Shown here one piece after another: positions 12,401 to 22,989 of a stretch of DNA of 64,000 nucleotides; positions within the stretch are counted from its first letter, which is position 1, and each line of letters starts with the position of its first letter. This DNA is from Isoetes taiwanensis (lineage: Eukaryota; Streptophyta; Lycopodiopsida; Isoetales; Isoetaceae), in contig JAJEKV010000002.1 in assembly GCA_021234155.1 (NCBI GenBank), forward strand, positions 20,211,761-20,275,760, in the 5' to 3' direction. The notes beneath the pieces are model-generated. The model saw only the letters and a list, made by a program, of their open reading frames with translations. It was not told where the DNA came from and ran no database searches. The translations under genes were made by a program, and so were the position numbers.

Positions 12401-14319
12401 TTTGGCAGGGAGGCTCTAATGGCAAACCACGACCGCGAAAATCGTTGACCGGGATTTAACGAGAAATTACCCTAGGGGAGCAAGTTACAAGGTCGGTTTT
12501 GCAAAAGAAAGAAAACACTCCACCCTCCACCCCAAGATATCCCGTGATCCACATCCCGCCCCGGGCCAATTGACTATGAGTGTGATGGAAGTGAGCTACT
12601 TTGGGCTGAGCTTCTTGGAGGTCGGGTGGTCTTTGTCGCCACGGGGGAACTTGCTCCCGTGGCAATCGCTGAATCCGGGAGGGGAAGTCGCCTGGCCCCG
12701 GCCCCCGTGGCCTTGGGGAGAGGAAATTCGGCAAGCGGCCTTCCCGGGGATTTTAGGGTCCGCGGCTCGCCTCAACACCCCCACTCCCACGCCAAGTCAC
12801 GGCGCAAGGTCCCGGGCCGAACCGACAAGGAGAGGGCCTCCAAAACGTAAACCCCGTGGGTTGCCGGTTCCAGAAGCGCCACGTTTTGGGGCCGAGACTT
12901 GGTCTGTTGCACTTGGGACCCGGCCGAGAAGCCGCGCAGAGAATACGGAACAAGGGGAACCGACCGGCGGAGTTTGGGCCCTGTCCTCCTCCGATGTGGC
13001 AAGTAGAAGTTGGGGGGGCTTTGCGGTGGCAAGACATTCATAAATTCTAATTAATGCATTGTACTACGAAAATAAATTCTGATTTTTTTGCCATTTGGAT
13101 TCCTAATTCATCTCCAAAGACACAGCCCAATTTTCGAAATTTTAGGAGAAGGTCTAAGTCAAAAGGTTAGCATTAGAAGCGGTTGGGGCAGCCCGCTGCG
13201 GTGGCAACCGAAGTTGGCACCCTTCCCCAAGTCAAACGAGGCGGGGGGGCCTTGCGAGGATCCCTCACAAGAGGGAGAGTCCCGGACCCCAAGAGGCGGG
13301 GATCCAAAAAGTCCCGAGGCACCCTTCCTCGGCGGCGTTCCTGGGGCAAGACGCTAATGACCACCCTCCCGGAGCCCGGTTCCCCTATCCGACCGTTGGA
13401 TGCTCCATTGTGGGCCCCTCTTGGGAAGGCCCAAAAGATTCCAGATCGGTCAGGGAGAACTTGTCAAAACAGCGGGGGCGCCCCGAGAATTCTGGGCCTT
13501 GTAGAAACTAGCAGTTGTTTTGTCGCTCGCACGGGAGGCCGGAATGGCAAATCGACCGCCAAATCGTCAGGAATGGCGTAAATTACCCTAGGGAGCAAGT
13601 TACAAGGTCGGTTTTGCAAAAGAAAGAAACACTCCACGCCCTCCACGACAAGATCCCGCGATCCACATCCTAGGCCAATTGACTACGCAGTGTGATGGAA
13701 GTGAGCTACTTTGGCGCTTCTTGGAGGTCAGGTGGTCTTCGGCCCACTCGAACTTGCTCCCCAAGGCAATGTCGACGTTTCGAGTCCATTGGCGAGAGCC
13801 AAATCGCTAATCCGGAGAGGGAAGGTTGCCCCGCCCGGATCCCCGTGGCCTTGGGGAGAGGAAAGAAGGGGGCAGCTTAGGGGGATTTTAGAGTCCGCGG
13901 CTCTCGGGCCAACACCCCCACTCCACGCCAAGTCACGGGCGCAAGGTCCCTACCGAACCGACAAGGGAGAGGGCCTCCAAAACATAAACCCCGGGTTGCT
14001 GTGTTCTAGAAGGGTTTACGCTTTGGGGCCGAGACTTGGTCTCGCTGCACTTGGGACCTGGCCAAAAAGCCGCAGCCGGCCAGAATATGGAGCAAGGGGA
14101 ACCGACGAGCGGAGTTTGGGTTTGCCCCTCCTCCCGATGTGGCAAGTAGAAGCTCTGGGGGCTTTTGCTGGCAAGACATTCATAAATTGTAATTAATGCA
14201 TTGTACACGAAAATAAATTCTGATTTTTGCCAACTGGATTCCTAATTCATCTCCAGCACACAACCCAATTTTCGGAATTTTTAGGAGAAGGTCTAGGTCA
14301 AAGGGTTAGCTAAGGTCAA

Positions 14320-14650
14320 AGGAATGGAGTTTGTGGGATCTTGTACTTGGGGTTGACCTTTTCACGGGGGACGTTATACTTGGTCTAAGATTGCATTGAG
14401 AATATAAGCATCATAACTATTAGAATGAAGATAAATGATTACGTAAAAGCATCATAACTACTAGAATGAAGATAAATGATTGAGAAAAGCAAAAAGACTC
14501 TGCGGGTTGGGGGTTTAGATTTGGTTGCTTGTGATGATGGTTGTGTTTCAAAGATCAAGGCATATGGATAGAGAGAATGCCCTTGTTCAACGGATTTGCC
14601 CCTAAAGCTATTTGACATGGATGGCATAATTAACTTGTAATGAATCAATT
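14320..14650. other. Non-repeat interruption within the tandem array
   Basis: About 330 bp that does not resemble the array unit. It contains a direct duplication of a roughly 40-bp AT-rich sequence (GCATCATAACTA.TAGAATGA) near 14,409 and 14,448. It separates the regular 1.1-kb units on the left from the run of 300-bp subunits on the right. Confidence 0.6.
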
Positions 14651-15705
14651 CGGGGCGTCAACACCCCACTCCATGTCACGACACCCCCACTCCATAAATC
14701 AATTGGGTCCCCGCTCAAGGCAACAACACCCCCACTCCACGCCAAGACCGCAAGGTCCGGCCAAAATCGACAAGGAGAGGGCCCAAACGTAAACCCCGCG
14801 GAGTTGCCGTGTTCTAGAAGGGTTTTCGTTTTGGGGCCGTTTTGGTCTTCGGCCGCCAGGTAACTTGGTCTCAGAGGGCAATGTCGACGTTTCGAGTCCA
14901 TTGGCAGAGCCAAATCCGCTGTTCGAGAGGGAGGTCGCCCGGCCCATCCCTCGTGGCCTTAGGGGAGGAAATTGGGGCAAGCAGCTTAGGGGATTTTAGG
15001 GTCCGTGCTCAAGCGTCAACACCCCCACTCCCACGCCAAGTCATGGTGCAAGGTCCTCACCAAATCGGACAAGAGAGGGCCTCCAAACGTAAACCCCGCG
15101 GAGTTGTCGTTCTAGAAGGGTTTGCGTTTTGGGGGCCGAAGTTTTGGTCTTCCGCCACTTAATTTTTGGTCCCTAAGGCAATGTCGACGTTTCGAGTCCA
15201 TTGGCGAGCCAAATCGCTGTTCCAGAGGGAGGTCGCCTCGTCCGGCCCCGGGGCCTTAGGGAGAGGAAATTCGGGGCAAGCAACTTCGGGGGATTTTAGG
15301 GTCCGCGGTTTCTAGCATCAACACCCCACTCCACGCCAAGTCACGGCGCCAAGGTCCCGGCCAAATCGACAAGGAGAGGGCCTACTAAACGTAAACCCCG
15401 TGAGTTGTAGAGGGGTTCTAGAAGGGTTTGCGTTTTGGGGCCGAAGTTTGTCTTCTGGCCACGTAACTTGGTCCCTAGGGCAATGTCGACGTTTCGAGTC
15501 CATTGGCAGAGCCAAATTACATTGGGGAGAGGGGAGGTCGCCCGTCCGGCCCCCTCGGGGCCTTGGGGAGAGGAAATTCGGGGCAAGCGGCCTAGGGGAT
15601 TTTAGGGTCTCTGCCTCAAGGCCAACACCCCCACTCCACGACAAGACACTGGCTAAAGGTCCCTACTGAATCTAACAAGGAGAGGGTCTCCGAAATGTAA
15701 ACCCC
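14650..15705. repeat. Run of tandem 300-bp subunits
   Basis: CAACACCCCCACTCC landmarks lie near 14,725, 15,019, 15,319 and 15,625, about 300 bp apart, with a truncated pair near 14,665-14,695. Each subunit runs through GTTCTAGAAGGGTTT, GCAATGTCGACGTTTCGAGT and GGGATTTTAGGGTCC. This explains the one long spacing (1.7 kb) between 1.1-kb unit landmarks. Confidence 0.8.
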
Positions 15706-17597
15706 GTGGTTTGTCGTTCTAGAAGGGTTTGCGCTTTGGGGACCGAAGTCTTGGTCTCAAGGCGCTTGGGACCGACTGGTAAGCCGGGCCGAGAACGCGA
15801 GCAAGGGGAACCGACGGAACGGAGTTTGGGCCTGTCCTCCTCCGATGTGGCAATTAGAAGCCTGGGGAGCTTTTGCTGGGCAAGACATTCATAAATTGTA
15901 ATTAATGCATTGTGCTAAAATAAATTCTGATTTATTGCCATTTGGATTCCTAATTCATCTCCAAAGCACACGGCCAATTTTTCGGAATTTTGGAGAAGGT
16001 CTAGGTCAAAGGGTTAGCATTAGAACGGTCGGGGCAGCGGAATCGCTAATGGGCAACCGAGCCGCACCCTTCCCCAAGTCAAACGAGGCGAGGACCTTGC
16101 GGGGATCCTCACAAGAGGGAGAGTCCCGGGATCCCGGGAGGCGGGATCCAAAGTTCCCGAGGCAGCCCTTCCTAGCGGCCCCCTTAAGGGGGGCCGCGAC
16201 GCTAATGACCACCCTCCCCGTGAGCCCGGTTCCGGTATCCCGTCGTTGGATCCTCTGCTCGGGGCCCCTCTTGGGAAGGCCCAAAAGATTCCAGATCGGT
16301 GCGGGAGAACTTGTCAAAATCATGGCCCCGAGGTCGGCCTTGTAGAAACCGGGCAGTGTTTTGTCGCGGGCACCGGGAGTCTCCGAATGGCAAATCGACC
16401 TCAAGTCGTCGGAATGGCTAAATTACCCTAGGGAGCAAGTTACAAGATCGGTTTTGCAAAGAAAGAAACACTCACGCCTCACGACAAAGATCCAAAGATC
16501 CACATCCTAGGCCAATTGACTACGAAAGTGTGATGGACATTAGCTACTTTAGCTTCTTGGAGGTCGGGTGGTATTCTGGCCACGGAACTTGGTCTCCAGG
16601 GCAATGTCACTGAGTCCATTGGCAGAGCCAAATCGTGGGTTCCGAGAGGGAGGTCGCCTGGCCCATCCCCGGTGGCCTTGGGGAGAGGAAATTAGGGGCA
16701 AGTAGCTTAGGGGATTTTAGGGTCCGTTCTCTCAAGGCCAACACCCCCACTCCACGACAAGACACGCGCCAAGGTCCCTACGAATCGACAAGGAGAGGGC
16801 CTCCGAAACATAAACCCTGTGGGTTGCCAGGATCTAGAAGGGTTTGTGTTTTGGGGGCGGAGTCTTGGTCTATTGCAGTTGGGACCGACCAGAAGTACTT
16901 GGCCGAGAACGCTGAGCAAGGGGAACTGACGGACGGAGTTTAAATTTGGTCCTCCTCCCTCGATGTGGCAATTAGAAGTGGGGGGCACTTCATAAATTAG
17001 TAGTTAATGCATTGTGCTAAAATAAATTCTGATTTTTTTCCACTGGATTCCTAATTCATCTCAAAGACACAACCCAATTTTCGAATTTTCGGAGAAGGTC
17101 TAGGTCAAAGGGTTAGCATTAGAATCCGGTGGGGGCAGCCCGCTGCGGAACAACCGAGCTCGCACCCTTCCCCAAGTCAAACGAGGTCAGGACCTTGCAG
17201 GGATCCCTCACAAGAGGGGAGAGTCCGGATCCCAGGACAAAATAAAAGCATTCTAAAATCTGCCCTTAAAAAAAATAGTTGGCCTAGCCCTTGTAAGTTG
17301 ATCACTGGTCGGGGCAGCCCGTTGCGAGGCAACCGAGGTCAAACGCGCCACCCAGAAAATTTGAAACATGGTCAAACATGGCATGTGGCTCAAACATGCT
17401 ACCCCAGGCTAAAAAATGACAAGTGGCTCAAGCATGCCACCCCAGGCCCGTTAACATTTGTAAGTAGTAGCAATAGAAGATTGGATGAATCCAGAATGTG
17501 AATTTGACTGCATACATGGCTTCGACATGTCAAAATTAGCTTAGGGACAAATTTTCATGACTATCATATAAAAGGCACCCAAAAAATTAAAAAATGT

Positions 17598-17715
17598 CAG
17601 ACGTCGCTATAACAAAATACGTCGCAGACACGTCGCGTGCGACGTAAAACCGTATAATACGTTTTTGAATTAACGTCGCATGCGACTTCGCGTCGCGAGA
17701 TGCGACGTCTACAAA
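17598..17715. repeat. Internal copy of a CACTA subterminal block
   Basis: CGTCGCTATAACAAAATACG, followed by several GACGTC/GCGACG motifs, closely resembles the inner edge of the left subterminal region at about 8,815-8,850. Together the two copies flank the tandem array. It may mark an older element end or a duplicated subterminal segment, and hints that the array lies between two subterminal blocks. Confidence 0.65.
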
Positions 17716-17894
17716 TTTAATAACAGACCACTGGCCAGCTTTTTCCGCCCGTTCCTAGGCTTCGGCGTGGGCGACTTTTTAGGCGATTTAAAGCTAAGCG
17801 AGCGCCCACTTGCAAGAACTATTTTTAAGGTTAGTATATCATGATTTTTAGATTGAATAGGTCTTTGGATTGAATAGGTCTTTGGATCGAATAG

Positions 17895-18660
17895 GTCTTT
17901 TAGTCTTTCTTCCTCATTCTTTCTTCCTTATTTTTCTTCCTCATTCTTTCTTCCATGTTTCATTTCTTCCTCATTCTACCTCATTCTTTTCTCATTCTTC
18001 CTCATTCTTCCCATTCTTTTCTCCCATTCTTCCCATTCTTTCCTCCCATTCTTCCCATTCTTTCCTCCCATTCTTTCTTCCCATGCCTCATTCTTTCTCA
18101 TTCTTCCTATATTTCTTTCCTCATTCTTCCTCCCTAATTTTTTTCCTCATTTCTTTCTCATTCTTTCTCATTTCTTTTCTAATTCCCATGTTTTCTCATT
18201 TCCATTCTTTCTCATGCTTTCTCATTCCTCATTCTTTCCCCTCCCATTTCTCATTCCTCATTCTTCATTTCTCATTCCTCATTTCTTTCTTCTCTTCCCT
18301 TCCTTATTCTTCATTTTTTTCATTTCTTATTCTTCATTCTTTTTTAATTTCATTTCTTCATTCTTCATTTGTTTCTTATTCTTCATTCTTTTTCATTTCT
18401 TCCTCACTTTCCATTCGATCCTTTTACTTCCCTTCCCTTATTTCTTCCTTCCATTCTATTCCCTTCCCTTCTCTTATTTCCTCTTATTTTTCTTCATTCT
18501 TTCTTCTTTCTTCTCTTATTTTCTTCTCTATTCTATCCTTATTTCTTTCTTTCTATTCTTTTATTTCTTCTCTTATTTCTTTCTCTTATTTTATTTCTAT
18601 CTCTTGTTTTCTATTCTCTCTTCTTCGATCTTTTTCTTCTTTGTTCTTATTCTTCTAATG
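17895..18660 (+). repeat. Near-pure pyrimidine tract (CTTCATTC-type), about 770 nt
   Basis: The plus strand is almost only T and C, with scattered CATTC and TTATT motifs such as CTCATTCTTTCTTCC. It ends at TTACTTCTGTTGCAG (about 18,666-18,680), a strong splice-acceptor context. The open frames across it translate to Ser/Phe/Leu-rich low-complexity protein and are not genes. The sequence is an expanded microsatellite. In an RNA from the plus strand it would be an extraordinarily long polypyrimidine tract just before a 3' splice site. Confidence 0.8.
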
Positions 18661-18804
18661 CTTTGTTACTTCTGTTGCAGCTTTCTATTACGATTTGGAC
18701 CCGACAGGATCTTGTACACGCGTCCTTCTTTTGGTAAGTAGTTGATTGCACGTAGTTGATCGCACTTGCATTTTATTTTTATAGTTTTAAGTAGGTTAAA
18801 AAAA

Positions 18805-19340
18805 TTGATGGAGTGGCTTGTTCAAGGGCACGGGTCGGCTCCACCTAGAGTGGGGAGGACCATGTACCCAGGTTCGAAGTCCACTTTCACTACAATCATA
18901 AATTTTTCCTAGATTAAGGAGTGGCTTGTTCAATGGCACGGTCGGCTCCACCTAGAGTGGAGAGGACCACGTACCCGGGTTCAAGTCCACTTCCAGTTCC
19001 ACTTGTTATTTTTTAGGTTTAAAATAAAATTGTAGTGGCTTGTTCAAGGGTACGGTCGGCTCCACCTCGAGCGGAGAGAACCAGGTGTCCGGGTCCAAGT
19101 CCACTTTTCTTCTCATTCTTAGGTAGAGGTGGCTACGGCAAGGACATGGTCGGCTCCACCACGAGTGGGGAGGACCAGGTGTTCGGGCCTTAGTTCACGT
19201 TTATTGTCAGTTTTAGCTAGAGGTAGCTAGAGCAAAGACATGGTCGGCTCCACCATGAGTGGAGGGGACCAGATGTTCGGGCCCTAGTCCCACATTTCTT
19301 ATTATTTTTTTTAGGTAGAGGTGGCTAGGGAGGTACATGA
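18805..19340 (+). repeat. Tandem array of 75-110-bp units with tRNA-like B-box motif
   Basis: Five clear units and one partial unit start near 18,811, 18,921, 19,030, 19,125, 19,211 and 19,315. Each reads through a GTGGCTTGTTCAAGG-like start, GGTCGGCTCCACC, a GAGTGG.GAGGACCA segment and an end such as CCGGGTTCAAGTCCACTT. The end of the second unit (GGTTCAAGTCC) is close to the pol III B-box consensus GGTTCRANTCC, and the first has GGTTCGAAGTCC. The later units lose this motif. No full cloverleaf can be folded by eye, so these are not tRNA genes, but they may derive from a tRNA-like or SINE-like sequence. Confidence 0.7.
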
Positions 19341-19394
19341 CCTAGTCATAGTCTTTTTATTTTAATATTGTGTTGATCTATCGATTTATATCAA

Positions 19395-20128
19395 AGGCAA
19401 AGAGTGGTCAAGGAACTGAAGCAGACTTGCGAAAAAGTTGGAGGCGATTGGTCAAAAGGGGGTCAAAAGTCCCTAAACCACTTAATCTCCACAAGGAAGA
19501 TATCAAGGTATTTCTTATTTTTTTTGCCATTCGTTCACTTTAACTTGTGATAATGTTGTGTGCCTTGCAATCAGATTGCATTCGAACGTGCAAAGGATCC
19601 GAAGCGTAAACATAGAGCTCGGATCGAAACAAAGCAACTAAAAGTGAACGAAAGCCGTCTCATTTGGGCTCCAGCGATCGGAAAGGGTTTCACCATAGAT
19701 TCGTAAGAGCTATATTAGTTCACATTAATTTTAATAAGAACTTTAAATGTCATTAGCTAATACTCGTTATATTGTCATAGACTGGCTATACGGGTTTCCC
19801 CTAGAAGCAATCGAAAAAAATAGCCCACGGCGCGTGGGAGTCGCTTTTATCTGTATCAACAGATTATATGAAGAGGGAACTGCCCCACATCACCGGAATC
19901 TTGCGGGTGGTCGTTATAGAAAATTATTATAATTCTATGAACTACATTAATGCCATATTCTTTTTGGTTTTTATAGGAAGCAAGTATGAGATGAATCAAG
20001 CCCTAGGACGAGGACATGGGGCGGGTCGGGCGAGGGATCCGCGAAACTATGGTGGAGGGCCATCCAATCGCAACCCCGAATCGATGACTACTCCACCGAA
20101 TCGAACAGAGATTAGCTCTCTAGGCTAA
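19395..20128 (+). CDS. Unrecognised small multi-exon reading region inside the CACTA element
   Basis: Possible exons with good splice contexts: about 19,398-19,508 (A-D-L-R-K-S-W-R-R-L-V-K-R-G then a GTATTT donor), 19,575-19,701 (A-F-E-R-A-K-D-P-K-R-K-H then a GTAAGA donor), about 19,757-19,862 (R-Y-I-V-I-D-W-L-Y-G-F) and about 19,979-20,125 (M-N-Q-A-L-G-R-G-H-G). Basic and Gly/Arg-rich segments alternate. I do not recognise a family. The position near the right end and the exon structure fit an accessory or degenerate transposase-associated gene of a CACTA element. Boundaries and even coding status are uncertain. Confidence 0.4.
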
Positions 20129-20344
20129 AAGGGTGGATACTCCCTTAACGAAGTCTTTTGTGATTATTTAAAATATAAATACAATTCACTTTTGTGATTA
20201 TTTAAAAATATAAATATAAAAATACTTTTGTGATTATTTAAAATATAAATATAAAAATATAAATGCCCTTTTGCTCCTTTGTACATCATATTGTAATAAT
20301 TATCTAAGCCAAACATTTTTTATTTTTTTATTTTTTTTTTTTTT

Positions 20345-20796
20345 TCCCCGCAAGACGTCGCGACGCGACGATCCACGTGGTTTTTTTTATTGCCACGTGG
20401 CTTTTCTAATTACACGTGGATTTTCATAATTTTTTTGCGTGACGTCGCATACACGTGGCTTTTACGGCACATGTGGATTTTTTTTTATATTCCACGTGTA
20501 TATTCCACGTGTATATTCCACGTGTCACGTCGCATGCGATGTATACACGTGGCTTTTACGACACACGTGGGTTTTTTTGATATTCCTTGTGTATATTCCA
20601 CGGTCACGCCAAAGATGCAACGTATGTGTCACGCTCGTCACGTCTGGCGCCACGCCTGGCGCCACGTCAGGTCACGTCTGCCGACGTGAAGATGCGACGC
20701 GACGCCGCATGCGATGCGGTTCCGGCCGACGTCGCGGTCACGCCCCAGGTCACGCCGCCGACGTCGTCGATAGACGTGACCTAGACGTCGCTATAG
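20345..20796. repeat. Right subterminal repeat region of the CACTA element
   Basis: Repeated ACACGTGG(C/A)TTTT and TATTCCACGTG motifs near 20,374-20,580 and GACGTC/GTCACG motifs near 20,600-20,795, preceded by an AT-rich stretch with a T-run near 20,320-20,346. The motif family resembles that of the left subterminal region. Confidence 0.75.
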
Positions 20797-20826
20797 ACGT
20801 CGCTAAATGACCTTTCTCCTGTTGTG
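20797..20826 (-). repeat. CACTA right terminal inverted repeat
   Basis: Ends ..CCTTTCTCCTGTTGTG, the inverse of the left terminus with three mismatches in 30 bases. It is followed directly by CAA (20,827-20,829), the second copy of the target-site duplication. Confidence 0.92.
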
Positions 20827-21163
20827 CAAGATGCTTTTCAATCCCAACGAAAATTGCATATGCCCACCTTCATGGCAAGAAAAAGATGTGGAAGACACAG
20901 GTCTCTTGACACTTTTGAAACCATGGCTAGAGGGTGTGTTGATAGCACCAGACTTGCAACAGTATGTGAAGCAGAACCCTTTACGCAATCCAACCGATGT
21001 ACTAACAATAGTTGTCTGGAGGCAAATGCTTTCAAAGGGCTACAAAGACAGAGATGGCATGTCCAGGCTATGGACAAGCTGCAAGAAAGTAACATACTGA
21101 AACAACAGAAAAGTATATACTGGCTTCACATTGGTTGTGACCAGATTTTGAATTTAATTTAAT
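20827..21163 (+). pseudogene. FCP1/SCP-like phosphatase domain, 3' part beyond the CACTA insertion
   Basis: Directly after the transposon the frame gives M-L-F-N-P-N-E-N-C-I-C-P-P-S-W, then L-L-T-L-L-K-P-W-L-E-G-V and A-P-D-L-Q-Q-Y-V-K-Q-N-P. This is the expected end of an FCP1 homology domain (N-P x n P-P, L-x-x-W-L-x-G-L, V-Q-x-Y-V-x-x-H-P). It continues exactly the codon split at 8,378, so the two pieces formed one exon before the insertion. The frame closes near 21,100 (V-T-Y stop). A related pair of about 35-bp sequences (GTATAT..TGGCTTCA..TGTGACCAG) lies just downstream near 21,111 and 21,193. Confidence 0.8.
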
Positions 21164-21470
21164 GTTAATATAAAACATGAACAACATACTTGTATATATT
21201 GGCTTCATATCTCATGTGACCAGGTTGTATATCTTGTGATATCTAATACAAGGGTTTTTGTCTCCATACATCGATCTACATGTTGCACTTTCTGCTTTGT
21301 TTCATGAATCAAAAGAAAAGCTATTGATATCCTTTATAACAGAACAAGTTCACAGAATAGTTTAACTTCTTGATGCAACAATTGATGAACATTTTGTACT
21401 TTCTGATTTACATTGTGCTTGGAAACAGAAGATATTGTGTGATACTGAAATTGAAGTATCAAAATGCACT

Positions 21471-22703
21471 TCAGACTAAAAAATAAGTAAATAAGAAAAA
21501 AACTTGCAGCAATCGACTAGTTTTCTCAACATAACAGAAGATGATGGCAAATATGAAAGTTCCTTTTGTACACTTAACAATCTCAGGTAGGCTTGATATA
21601 AGCATGTCATGCACCTCTCGTGTGATCATATATGTTGTACGTGCCCCCTTCAACTTATGCTTGACCTGCTGCATGGTGAACTTCGCTCCAATTACAGATT
21701 CAGCTGGTACCAATACTATTTTGTCATCCAACAACTTATACTTGTGGTTTGTGCCTTGTAGCAGTTGATAGTAATGACCAGCTATAACTCTGTCACCAGC
21801 ACGCATTCTATTTCCATAGTCGTCAATCACATCTTCCTGAAGAATATGCATCTCCTTTACGCATAGGAGGACGAAGTATAGAACATTTTCATGATTCCCT
21901 GGTGCAGCAAAAGATGCAAATATGTCTCCAATTTTGAGTACTTCGGATAGTTCTTGCTCATCAGCTGCATAAAAACCAACTAGCTCTTCTTGTTCGTCAA
22001 CCTGGGCCGAACTAGACTCCAGTTTGTGCAGCTTCCACGCACCACAATGCGGGAGATTCTCACATTCTCCCTATTTGAAATTTAAGCAACCATTGCAAAA
22101 ACATGACAGGGATCTATGCATGACAAGTGTTGGATCAGCTAGATTAATAGCAGACACACAATGTATAGCTAGAGTACCAGGCAATGTCTCACAAGCTGAA
22201 CGAGGGTCCTGTTAATGTCTTCTGCCATGACCTGGTCCTTTGCTCGTCTGCAAGGAACCTTTTCTCCAAAGCAGCCTGCCCATCATGTTCTCGTTTTCCA
22301 TGGCCTGATCCAAAATAATTCCACTGCATCCTAATTCTATACCTGTTATAATACTGGGCCACATTCAAATAAAAGGCTCCAGAACACTTAAACTGAGCAG
22401 CACACCCATCAGACCACATGACATGGTATTTGATGTGGCGAAACCTTTTTGTATCATCCAAGTATGGTGTTTCTTGAGTGCAGCCTGAACAAAGAAAGCA
22501 TCATGCTTCATAACATCGGAAACATACAAATGAACAGTCTTTTTCAGCTCGCCATTGACTTTCATCATGGTTATATGCACCAAAATAGTTATCCCACAAG
22601 GCCCCCAAACTTGAATCAATATGACTTTTTCATATTGATTTATTAGTGAAAACCAAATCTTAAAATCAATACGCGTTTGTGGGCCAAAAAGTTTACAAAC
22701 CAT
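21471..22703 (-). pseudogene. Transposase-like gene, C-terminal block (SDG / HGK-DG motifs)
   Basis: On the minus strand the block reads H-L-Y-V-S-D-V-M-K-H-D-A-F-F, then after a one-base shift near 22,450 Y-H-V-M-W-S-D-G-C-A-A-Q-F-K, W-N-Y-F-G-S-G-H-G-K-R-E-H-D-G, a Cys-rich part (S-C-F-C-N-G-C ... C-E-N-L-P-H-C-G-A-W), and a tail with R-M-R-A-G-D-R-V-I-A-G-H-Y-Y-Q. An in-frame TAG lies near 22,070 (F-K-stop-G-E-C). The paired SDG and HGK..DG motifs, together with M-D-F-A-E-N-Y in the middle block, look like the spaced acidic residues of an RNase H-fold transposase. That is inference; I cannot name the family. Its 3' end faces the phosphatase 3' end about 300 bp away. Confidence 0.6.
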
Positions 22704-22989
22704 GTCTATTTATATAATATGGTTCGTCAATACAATTCCATGACGTGATAAACAAGCATTATTTTTTGACATAGTACTAGAACATGATAGTTATAGTTGG
22801 TCTTTATAGCAGCTTAAAATATATGATATGTACTAATGCTTAATCTATCAAGTTTTGTGGAATGATATTTGATCACATCTATTTTTATCAGTATGTGAAG
22901 ATGGTAATTCGAAGTGCCTATATTAATAGTTTTTACTATATGATATGTACTAATAGTTACTATATCAATTTGTTATATGTATATTAGTA

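Larger units (their letters stand above)
8880..17245. repeat. GC-rich nested tandem array: about 1.1-kb units containing about 300-bp subunits
   Basis: The landmark ATTAATGCATTG recurs at about 9,662, 10,780, 11,899, 13,052, 14,193, 15,901 and 17,004, giving spacings near 1.12-1.15 kb with one of 1.7 kb. Each unit passes in order through: a TCTAGAAGGGTTT segment, GCAATGTCGA..GAGTCCATTGGC, GGGATTTTAGGGTCCG, CAACACCCCCACTCC, ACAAGGAGAGGGCC, GATGTGGCAA, ATTCATAAATT, AGGTCAAAGGGTTAGCATTAGA, GGGATCC and ACCCTAGGGAGCAAGTTACAA. Copies differ by many one- to three-base indels, often in G or C runs, so no frame is conserved. Open frames on both strands here are shadows. The origin of the unit is unknown to me. 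Confidence 0.85.
8379..20826. mobile_element. CACTA-type DNA transposon, 12,448 bp, complete ends, apparently non-autonomous
   Basis: The element starts CACAACAAGAGAATGG and its right end, read in reverse, starts CACAACAGGAGAAAGG. The first 30 bases of the two ends agree at 27 positions. The flanking trinucleotide CAA occurs on both sides (8,376-8,378 and 20,827-20,829), the 3-bp duplication expected of CACTA elements. Both ends carry subterminal blocks rich in GACGTC and ACACGTGG motifs, also typical of the superfamily. Inside are a GC-rich nested tandem array, a pyrimidine tract, a tRNA-like tandem array and a small multi-exon region. I see no TnpD/TNP2-like transposase, so mobilisation probably needed another copy. 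Removing the element and one CAA rejoins the flanking phosphatase codons in frame. Confidence 0.9.

Noticed and set aside
8880-17245. Dozens of open frames in the GC-rich array
   Set aside because: Frame is not conserved between tandem copies because of frequent indels; frames are open on both strands from composition alone.
8890-17245. Ribosomal DNA spacer
   Set aside because: GC-rich tandem units recall rDNA spacers, but no rRNA gene sequence is present and the array lies within CACTA termini.
17870-18741. Long open frames rich in Ser, Phe, Leu and Ile
   Set aside because: They are translations of the pyrimidine microsatellite; open in more than one frame and without any domain.
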